Of a stretch of DNA of 64,000 nt, positions 42,883 to 54,800 are shown piece after piece. A program made the translations under genes and the position numbers. How positions within the stretch are numbered: the stretch's first letter is position 1; each line of letters begins with the position of its first letter. The notes beneath the pieces are model-generated. The model had not been told where the DNA came from. It did not search any database and saw only the letters and a program-made list of their open reading frames with translations. Where the stretch lies: IMG/VR virus record IMGVR_UViG_3300006754_000014, positions 1 through 64,000 of that record. The stretch is one strand, 5' to 3'. Origin of the DNA: a virus.

Positions 42883-45800
42883 TTATGAATCATACCCAGT
42901 GAACTTAAGAATTTCCTTCCTTATAATCACTGGTGAAGATTGGAGTCCGGTTACTCCATCTGTCAATATTGGTGAGTATGTATTGGATCCTTGTCTCACG
43001 TAACTATGAATCATACCCCAAGAATAGTTACCCATATATTCACTATATCCCATTCCAGTTAGTCCATTAAAGGTATCAACTGCAACAGTAACTTGAGTTA
43101 CTGCTGTGGATCCCATGCCAAAGGCCTCAGTAGTAGCAGTAGCGACTGAGATAACTTCATAAACATTATCTACAAATGTTGTTCCAACACCAACCGTAGT
43201 GCCCGTAGAATCAACAGATGTTACTCCATAACCAATATTAGTATTAGAAACTGCGAGATATTGAGCAGATCCAATACCAGCTACTGTTATTGCAGTTCCA
43301 ACAATAGAAGCATTACGGAAAACAGAATCCATAGGAAGAACTAAATCAAGAACCAAAGCTTCCGTTGTTCCAATAGATGTTGTCTTAATTCCACTAATGA
43401 TTCCAAAATCACCATCATAAGAGCAATTTTCAATTGTTTCATATGTTGGAGTAGGTGTAGTGAAGATTACTCCTGGTATAGCAGTATTTGTATAACCAGT
43501 TCCTGCATTGGTAATAGTAACAGACGTTACAACACCTGCGGTTATAGATGCTGTAGCAGTAGCTCTATTCTCTTCTGCTCTTGAAACCGGAGCACCATAA
43601 ATCTGCCAAGATGTTCCACTAGTTGGTTCAAATGTATATGGATAATCATTAGTATTTCCATTAGTGGCACCAGAAGTTGTAGCAGTAGATATCGTAACAG
43701 TATTCAATTTAATAATGTTACTACCTCTATTCATCTCAAATTCATAAACTAATGGAGTTGCTCCTGCAGTAGAGCCATAATTATAACCAGTAACCCTAGC
43801 TCTAAATCTAGCAGATAGTGACTCATAGAAGAGTCCGGTCATTCTTCTGTCACCAGCATTAATATGAACTCCTGGAAGTCCTGGATTATCTGCAGTAATA
43901 TTTTCATTTTCAGAAGATCCTCCACCAAATGTTATATAACCATTTGTACCAACATAAACCATATTGTAAGTATTACCAAAGAAATCAATATTAAACTGCA
44001 TCTGAATCGCATATGATGTATCATTTGCATCACCAGAGAATTCTGTTGTAAATCCTGTTGATCCGAATGATGTAGATGCAATTCCAATAGCAGAACCAGT
44101 TGGAATCCATGGATCTGTTGTTGATGGTATACCAATCACAACTGTTGGTGCAGATGTGTAACCAGAACCACCTTCATCAATAGTAATTGAAGTTACAGAA
44201 GATCCGGCAGAAACAGTAACTGTTCCAGCTGCAGAAACCAAATTAGTTCTATCAAGAATTAATAGATCCTGTTTATTTGAAACTAAGTCCTCTCTAGAGT
44301 TATTGAAGAATGGTCTACAATTTTCAACAAAAATTTGAGTAGATGCTGCTCCGATTGATTTAATAATAGGAGTTAGTGGATTAATATTTGCTTCATAAAG
44401 AATTCTTGTTTTTGCAACTTCCTGTCCATTAATAATCAAATCATGCATCTGTTTGCATCTATCTACAGGTCTGATAAAGGAATTATCAGAACTAATTCCA
44501 GCACCCCTGTAAGCCTGCGTGTATACAGTATCATCTGTCTTAATTCCAGTAACAACTCTCTTAGATTGATCCCATTCAATACCTTTTGTTGGAATATCAG
44601 CTCTTAATTGTAATTTGTCACCAGGTTCAACCTCTTCAAGAATATTGACTTCAACAACATCAGCATCTCCACTACCCTTATAGAAGATAAGTTTAGAAGT
44701 ATCATCAACTTTAGGTGTTTCTGTAAATTCAAGGACATTACCACCATTAAACTTATAAGCAACTCCAGGTTGTTGTAAGATATCATTAACAAAGATAAGA
44801 AGAGTGGACTCAAGATCAATATTAGATCCTTTCGCCTTTCTAATTGTCATATTAACACTATCTTGTTTGATACTATATGATTTGTCAATTCCATTAAAGA
44901 CGAAACTATCTAATGGTAACAAGTATCCAGGAGACCAAGCAGCAAATTTATCGTTGAATATTTCATCAACAGTCATTGTAAATTCAGCGAAGGTTGTAGT
45001 TCCAATACCAACTTTAGTTGTTGGAATACCAGCTATACTATCACTTGGAATTGTTAAAATTTCACCTTTCTTATATCCATATCCAAAATTAGTAATTGTA
45101 AAGTCTGTAACACTAGATCCAGATCCAACAACAATATTCACTTTAGCTTCTGTACCAAGAGCACTTGGGCTAGAAGATGAATGCGTTAGAGGAATATTTT
45201 CATATGATAGTGGATCATCAAATTCGACTGAATATTTCTTAGAAACTGTTCCAGATCTTGCATAGAAATGATCACATGTGGAAATACCAGTATTAACGAC
45301 AAATGAGTTATCATCATTAACTTCTAAAACAAGTGAACCATTAGAACCTGGATCAATTCCACTTGAAGAATTATTATTTGCTCTAGGAGCAAGAATAGAT
45401 CCTTGTACTGTTCCACCACCATGGAATATTGTATTTACAGTAGATGTACCAACATTAACAGTGAATTGAGTTGTATTAGCAACACCAATCACTTGTACAC
45501 CAGAATACTTAGGATCTGGTTTTCTTGGATACTTATGTTGAGTTGCCTTACTGTCCTTACTGCATGTAAATGTTAAAGATTCTGTCGCTATCTTAATACT
45601 TTGTCCTGCATGAATATTGTGAGAACCAATACTCATTGTCATGATTCCACTAGAAGCAGTATATGTTGCAGTTGTAATACTATAATTTACAATAGTTGAT
45701 ACGCCAACATTAAGTGTAATAGTATTGGATCCGGTTCCAGCAATAGAAACTGAAGTCTGAGATATCGGATCTGTGGGTCTTGGATAAGTATGTAAACTTA

Positions 45801-48800
45801 TTCCAGAATCCATTGCACAATGGAATGTTAAAGCATTATCTGGTATTCTAACAGATTCGCCTGCCTTAACTAATCCATTACTTGCATGAGAAATAAAGGA
45901 GTGAATACCTGTGTTTGTAGATGGTATTGTATCTAATACTTGAACTTCAAATGTATTTGTAGTAACACCTGCAATTGCCATCCAAGTATTACTCTTAGGA
46001 TCAGTTGATCTTGGATAAGTCTTACTAGCAGAAAAACTATCCTGAGCACACTTAAAGGTTAATGAATCATTAACAAATTTAACCCTATCTCCATTTTCAA
46101 ATCCATGACCAACAACAGTACATGTCATTATACCTGTTGTTGGAGTATAATGAGCAGTAGAAATTGTATGCGCTGTGGTTCCACGAAGTGTATGAACTCC
46201 AACCGTTAATACCAAATTTCCTGTTGAAGGCGCATATGTGGCGTTAGAAACATCATATTTGGTAAGAGGTGTTTTACCAACATTAACAGTAATTGTATTT
46301 GCACTTACTGCAGTAATTGATGTTGTTACACCAAGAATTGGATCAGTTGCTCTTGGATAAGCATGATTCGTTAAATCTTGATCCATTAAGCAACTAAATG
46401 TTATCGCACCACTTGAGAATCCAACAGTATTACTTGTAGTATAACTGTGGTCACTAATAGTTAAGATTAAATCACCGCTTTCTGCGTTGTATGTTGCATT
46501 TGTAGGTGTTGTTGTACCAACTCCTGTTACAGTTACTCCACCATCTGTTGCACTTACAAAGGTATGCAGGTAGTTACCACCAGTAACTACGGAACCCTTA
46601 ATTGCGGTTTCAAAGGTATGGACGTAATTACCACCGGAAATTATTGCATTAGAACTTGCACTTTCAAAATAATGTATTGATTGATCATTTGGAGAAGAAA
46701 CACCAGCATCAATTACAATCTCTCCATTCTGATAAGTAAGTCCACCAGCAACTGCTGCCTTAAACGTATGAGCAGTTACATTAGTAGAAGGTGTCCCCAA
46801 TCCACTTGTACCAACCTTAGCTAAACAATCTATAGTAAATGTATTTGCAGTTGTGTTTGCAATTGATACCCATTTACCAGAAATCGGATCTGTAGGTCTT
46901 GGATAACTATGCGATTCAGAATCACCATCCTTAGTACATGTAAAGAATAGAGAATTATCTGTTAATCTTATCTTATCTCCATTGGAGAATCCATGACTAG
47001 AAACAGTTAATGTAGTAATACCTGTATATGGATTGTATAATGCGTTAGAAATAGTGTGGGATGTTCCAGCACGTACAATACTAACTGCAGTATCATATGT
47101 GGGATCCTCACCCCTAGGATAATAATGTTTTGCTGCACCGGAATCTAGACTGCAAGTAAATCCTAATCCACTGAAGATTACATCTTTATTTGCACTGAAA
47201 TTATGAACATCGGATGTCGTAACCGTCATAATACCAGATGCATTATCATACGCTATTGTTGATATGCTAACTGGAGCAGAATATTGACATGTTAATGCAA
47301 TACCAGATAATAAAACATGTTCACCAACTGATAATCCATGAGCTTTATTAGTTGTTATAGTAGTAATACCAGATGCTGATGTATAACCAACATTTCTAAC
47401 ACCTCTAGGTGCATAGAATCTGAATGGATTTGTAACAGCTACTCCAGTAATATATCCATCAGTAATAGAAGCAGTACCTATAGCAACTCTAAAATTATCA
47501 TCTGGATTAACAACATGAACTTCTGGAATATATGGAATGTAGAATGATCCAGTTGTATTGATTCCTGGAATCTGAGATCTATATCCAGATCCAGTATATC
47601 CAAGACCAATTGATGTAACAGTACCTGCAGCAGATACTATTGCAGTACCACCTGCAGCAACTAAAGGTTGATATCCATATCCCTGACTTGATCCAACTGA
47701 AACTATAACGCCACCAACAGGAATTGTTGCATTGTTTACATCAAATCCGGTTGCAATATCTCCTCTGAAGATAATTTTCGATGTTCCACTACTTTCACTA
47801 ATTGTGTATGTCTTAGTAGCACCTGGGGCTTGGAAGATTTCATTTACAAGAACTACAGCACCATTAGTAGAGAATCCTGTTGTATTCGCGTCCTCTTGAG
47901 TTAATGTAAAGGTCTTACCAATTCCATTAAATCCGGTATTAACGTTATCAAAGACATAGTTTTCATAGTATGCTGGATTAACACCTGACGCTGCTCCAGA
48001 TCTTAGGAATATTCTTCCTTGGAATGTATAACTTGTACTAATTCCATCATATCCACTACCAGCTGGAGGTGAAAGTCCAATAGGAGCACTAACGAAGTTA
48101 AGAGTATCGTCAATAATATTATAATCACCATCCCATCTCTCAATTATAGAACCTGATGCATGTGTTGTTAATCCACTTCCCATCCATGGTCGATTAACAA
48201 TGAGTGAATTGGTACTACCAACACCAACACTATCAATCTTCATATATTCTGTGCCAATCTTAACAACGTCCCCACCAGCAAACTGACCAGGATCATCTAC
48301 ATACAAGATCGATTTAGCATTATCAAGATAATAAGATGTTAATGTTGTTACACCTGTTCCTACAATAGGCGCCTGAATATTATTATCAATCGCAATTAAA
48401 GCCTTCGAATTTTGTTGTGAAGAGGTCAATGAGTGAGAAGTACCAATACCAACAGCAGTAATATCCAAAACAGTTGGAACCGTAGCCAAAGCATTAGTTG
48501 CACTATGAGCTAATTTAATCTTACTCTCATTAATTTTAACAGCATAAACTGTTTCTGGAAGTAAACTAGTTGTTCCGACACCCGCAATAGTTGTTGTATC
48601 AATACCAATATTCATGGTATTACCAATGCCAAGGTTGCCGTAGGTTAATTTTTCACCAGTAACAAAGAAATGATTTGGAATTTCAAGAATATTATTGGTT
48701 ACATCAACAATAGTACTATCATTTCCACCAAAATCCTTCTTAAATACAGGATCTCCGCCATGTTTAATATCAAAGTTTCTCTTAATAAAGGTCTTAGTAC

Positions 48801-51800
48801 CTAGATATGCACCATCATAAGATCTAATCTGAGCATTATTGAAATTAATAACATCAGTTGTTGCCCCACCAACTGGGTGAGTCATTGCATATTGAATAGA
48901 AGTAACAGTACATGCAACACCAGAAGAAGGAGTAAAGTTTAATACAACATCTGTTCCAGAGAAGGCAGCACCAACTGTTCCAATACCAAGATTACTATTA
49001 GTATCAATAGTTGGATATTGAGAACAGAATGTCTCAACAGGAGTACTACCAGACCGTATATGAACAACAGCTGCCTCTAACAACTGTGTATGTCCGCCTA
49101 GGAATGAAGTTGTTGTATCTTGAACACCAACAATATAATAGGCAGCATTATATGTTCCTGTACTATACCTTGCAATTTCAACTGGAACAGGAGAAGTAGT
49201 CGATCCAATACCAGTACATGTGGTATCAATCCTACAAGTAGAAACACTAGTATTTCCAGTTCCAACATAACTTTCATGGAATGCAGTAACAAATGTATTA
49301 ACAGTTGTTCCTAAATCTGCAGCAGCTGTAAATACTATGTTTACATCCGAACCACTATATACCGCACCAAATGTACCAATTCCAGAAGCGTCATAAGGAA
49401 TTGATTGATTAGTTACAATACTTGCCATTTCATTGGTATAAATTTCACTTCCGTCATGAACATAATTAATCTCAGTAAAGAGATATTCGCCATCAGATGA
49501 CTTGGCCATTGCAAGAACTTTACCTGCATAATAAGTTGAACCTATACCAACACACTTAGTTGCAGATGGACTTGAGGCTGCTGTAATTGTAGTACTTCCA
49601 GTAGACGTTTGAACTGAAGTACCAAGATCCAAATTAGATCCAGTTGTTGTAGTATCAGATAAAGATATTGAGAATTGATCAAGAGAATAGTTATTATATT
49701 CTGCTCTCTTTGGATAGAAATGTAATTCACCAGTAGTTCCATATATGGAGAAATCATAATGGTCTGCAAGTTCATAAGCTGTATAAACAGAACCATATTG
49801 ATTCAAATATGCACTTAAATTATCATGTAAGGAATTTACAATAGTTAATTCTTTCTCACCTTCAAATCTAGTATCTCTAGCAAACACAAAGAACTTATTC
49901 GCTCTGAACGCATTAAGTGTGTGATCATCAATAACATCCCAATTTATTGCACTTGGTAAATGATTAAATTGAGGAGCAACATCATCAATAGTAAGTACCC
50001 TATTTCCTCTAGATTCAAAATAATCAGTGAATATAGTATTCTTCAGCCGGATCTCTGATGATAGTGGTGGAACAAGATCAATAAAATTCTCATAACCGAG
50101 ATCATAGTCACTATAACAGTTCACATCAATTGTAGTTTCTACAATTGCAGCAATATCCGCACTACTTGTACGTCCATAACCAAGAATAGGTGTTTCATTT
50201 GTAGAAATAATATCAAGATTAGAAAACTTCTTATAACCAGCAGTATGGTTTAATGCAGACACTGGATTATCCCAAGTATCTAAATCAATTTGTGATTTTA
50301 AAGCATATGAGAAATATTGATAATAATCACTGTCATGGACTCTGTTTAAATCATCATTAAGAACTCCAACTGAATTATCCCAACCTACTATTCTCTGAGA
50401 TAGAGGTGCTATATCAAATCTAGATTCTGTAAGTATAGAAGTATCAACTTTAGCAAAAGTCTTCGATCCTTTACCTTTAATAGTATCACCAGATTTATAA
50501 ACAAAAGGAGATTCTATTCTTAATGTAGATGTTCTTTCATCCCAACCAACAACTATTCCTTTTTGTTTCTGTGTTTCTGAAGTAACCTTATTAATATTTT
50601 CTCCAATATCAAATGATTTCTTCATTAAATTAGGAGAGAATTTTGCTATGTAACGTTCTGGAACAATCTTACCAAACGACTTAGCTGGTACATACGTACC
50701 TGGATCTGTAGTAAGTTTATAAGATACTGATCCAATTCCACCAATATTAGCATCAATTTCACTCAGTTCAAAGGAAACGTATCCAAAATCTTCTGAGTTA
50801 AATCCTTTATCTCCGGTATTAACACCAACATTCTCAATCCAAATCTTATCACCTACATCAAATGGGAACGTTCCAGCAGTACTGAATCCAACATCTAATT
50901 GTACAGTAACTAAACTACGAGTCGAGTTCCAAGAAATTGTAGTAATTCCCAGTGCATTAGAATTATTAATTGGTATAACTCTAGGAGCAACCTCATAAAG
51001 TTGATCGGGATTTTTAATAACTTCAACTTCCCCTACAGCACTACCTGTTAAAGTTGCCTCAATATCAACATCATTAACAACTAAATCGGTATCTGAAGTA
51101 ATAACAACTATATCAGGAGCAATATTATAATATTTTCCTCCAGTTAATATTCCAATGGAATCAAATATAGAAAGTCTACTTAATTCAAGAATTTGAGGTA
51201 ATCTAGCAGAAGGTCTTAATGTCGTGTCTATTGGGAAATCAAAACCAACATTTGCAACATCTACTTTTACAGTTTGTCCAATTGTTGAACTATACAGATT
51301 GAGATTAAATTCAGATCCTATACCTGTTGTAATTGTGGTTATTCCTGGCAATGAAATATAATTTCTTCCACTATTTCTAACTCTTACAGAAGAAATTGAA
51401 CCTTCTGCTGTTTCTGAAGTTGTTGTATATTCAAATTCAGATTCTGCGCTTGTATAACTGGGTTGTTCTGGAATATCACGAAGAGATAATTTGAAGAAAG
51501 TAGATCCAATGCCAGTAACATTTCTTGGACCATTAAACTTACTTGGTCCAAAGAATAATGTATTATAATCAATAACTTCATCATCACTGATTATTTGTAA
51601 TTTAACATCAGTCAAATCTCCCTTATTTACAGGAGTCAGAGAATAATAAAGAATCTTAGGAACTCCACCACGAGTATCAAGAGTCACACTAGCATTACCA
51701 TCAATACCAGGAACTCCAACACTAGTTACATTAAAGACTTCCGACTTTTTATTTGTATAGAATTTATCATAGAACCATTCATCTTCGAATTTAGGTTCTT

Positions 51801-54800
51801 CAAAGAAACTAAAGTCAAATGCTTGAATGGTTTGTCCAGCAGATACAATAGAAAGTGAAGGATCCGAAACATCAAACTTAACTCTACTTCCATTAACAAA
51901 AGTTAAAGGAGGATTAATTAAACTAACATGCTGATCACTAGAGGAAGTATTAGAACCAGTAGAAGTTACATCTACAATTATTGGAGGTTCCAATAAAGCA
52001 TTTTTCTTACTAGATGCTAACTTAAAGTTATTAATATCAGATTTAATAACATAATAAAGAGTATTATCAACTAAACCACCTGGAATTCCAGAAACTTTTG
52101 CAACAGAAGTAGCTGCAAACAGTACCTTATCACCAGTTATAAATCCATGACTAGGAATATTAAAGGAGTTTGTTGTTGTAGTAACACCACTAGAAGCAAT
52201 ACCTTTAGGATTAATTAAAACCCTTCTATGATAATCATTATACTTAATTGTTACTGTTGTAGTAATACCAGGAGTAACATTAAGATTTACTCTATCTCCG
52301 ATTCTAAGTTGTGGATTTGTTTCTGTACTAACAACTACATCAATTTTCTTTGCGTTTCCAGTAACAACATCATATTGTGTCTTAAGACTATGTTCTATTC
52401 CAGCACCAACTGTATGGAAATATAATCTATATGCAGCAGAAGATCCAACACCAATATATCCAGTAGATCCAACACCAACCTTAGATGTTGATAATCCTAT
52501 TATGTTGTTATCATTAACAATTGCATAAACCGGAGTTGAATCAGTTAAAAGATAATTGGCTATACCATTTGTAGATACTCCTAATGAAGTCCCTCCACCA
52601 TTTGAATATATTAATTTTTGACCTGTTTTAAATCCATGACCCTTTAGATACATGGATTGGGTTGGAATAAACTTGTTTACGTTTGTTGTACCAATTCCAG
52701 CAACACTAACAGTGGATCCAATACCAACTCCCGCTGTCGTACCCAATCCTACAGTATTAAACGGGGCAAAATATAATTTTCTATTATAAGTATATGATTT
52801 ATCAGTAAAGATCCCAACAGAGAAACTGAACTTTCTAGATTTTTCAACAACCAAATCACCAGCAGTAGCAGCTATTCCTGTTGTAGAATTAAATTCCCTA
52901 AGAACCCGTACTTTCTTATTATCTTTATCTACATTTAAAACCCTAAGACACTCAAAATAATTTGCATTACTATCATGACCTATTTGCAATATATCATCTT
53001 CTCTAATAGCTTCTTTTTCTAAAGGACCATCCAAATACAAATAAGTGGATATTCCAGTAACACCAGTTGTTCCAATTCCAGCTTGAAGTTTCCATTCGTT
53101 AGTTACAACTCTAATAGGTTGTTGTCTTTCATCAACACCCCCAAAGAAATCAGTAGAAAGTCCTGATAGAGTGATGAGATCATAATTTACATAATTATGT
53201 GGTGTTGAAGTATATACATTAACAAAACCAAACTTAGAAGAAAGTTCAATATCAACATCAGAGAAACTTCTCTCCGAAGATGAGATGGATACTATCTTTT
53301 TACCAAGTATTTCAGAAACAACAACAGCAGCACCAGTACCGCCAGTACCTTCATTATCGAACTCTAGACTATCCCAAATTTTATACCCTGTACCACCAGT
53401 CAGAATACCTACAGAGTCTATAGAACCCCTGCCAGACGCCTTTAAGATACCTTTCTTCCTCTTAAGAACATCTGCAATTGGATTAATTAGTCCCTCATAC
53501 AGATTTTCATCGGAATTGATCTTACTAAACTTAGTATTTCTAATTAACTTATTATCCGATACAGAGAATTTGTCTGTATTAGAATCATTCCTAAAGTTAA
53601 AGGTTTCTGGTTTTGATCTATAAGTATCTCCAATAACATATGGGAATTGTGGTTCTCTATATCCAGCAAAAGGACCATCAGAGTTGACCTTCAAATTATT
53701 GATGGTCATAAAGTAAGCATATGTTCCATTCGGGAATTCTGGAGTTCTACAGAATCTACCATTATGTTCATCTAAATTACCATCAGCAGTGTAAGTATAA
53801 TCTTCTACAAAGAATCCAGATGGCCAATCATTAACTGATGGTCTACCAGCCTTAAGATCTACACTATATCCAGACGTCATTGGAATGATGTCGCCAGATT
53901 CCCTGTTAGTGGTGCCGTAAGGACCATATATGGGGTTTCCGTCATATGCCCACCCCAGAATTGGAGAATGGTACTGTGATAGTTGTTCCTCCCCACTGGC
54001 ATAGACTAAATCAGTATTACCATAATATGGTTTCCCTTGAGGACTTAATTGATATACATTTCTTCTTAAAGATCTTGGTGCAGAGAAACAAGTGAATTGA
54101 ATATGATCACCAGTAGGTATTGCAATACCATCATCATCTTTAATCGTTCCTTTGAACTTCTCAAATGAATTAACTTCCCATGTTTTAATAGAAGCTCTAA
54201 ACGTAGCATTCTGTCCAGAATTAACAGCATCAATAGTTGTAGTTGCTGTTGAATATCCAACACCACCACTAATAACCGTAACACTTGTTATTGAACCATT
54301 AGTGATAACAGGAACTAATTCTGCATAGGATCCTGTTTGCGATGATATTGATAAATCTGGAATTGAAGTATAACCAGCACCACCAAATTGAACTACAACT
54401 TCTTTTATTACTCCTTGATCAATAATTGGTTTAAACTGTGAGTTTTCTCCATTCCTAACCAATATTAACGGTTGCCTATCATAATTAACAATAGATGATA
54501 CACCATATCCAACACCACCACTAGTAACATGAACACTCTTTATAGGACCTCTTACAATAGGTTGTATTGTAGCACCAAAAATGGATGATGCATTAGTTGT
54601 TGCAATTCCAATATTTCCTTCAACATTTACTGTAATTGGTGGATACTTAAATGTATGCGTACCTGCACCGATATCAGCAAATCTTACATAATCTTTACTG
54701 AGGTAATTAGAGTTTGATAATGTTGTTCCTATTCCTGCAGCTGCAAGTCTAAAGTCATCAACACCAGTTTTAATAACATAATAATCTTGTGATACCGAAA

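Noticed and set aside
44804-45265. Plus-strand frame of 153 codons opposite gp7
   Set aside because: Complement of the repeat-rich end of the gp7-like gene; no ribosome binding site or promoter.
45400-47250. Repeat array considered as CRISPR or tandem DNA repeat
   Set aside because: The repetition is at protein level with irregular spacing and diverged DNA; no identical direct repeats with spacers.
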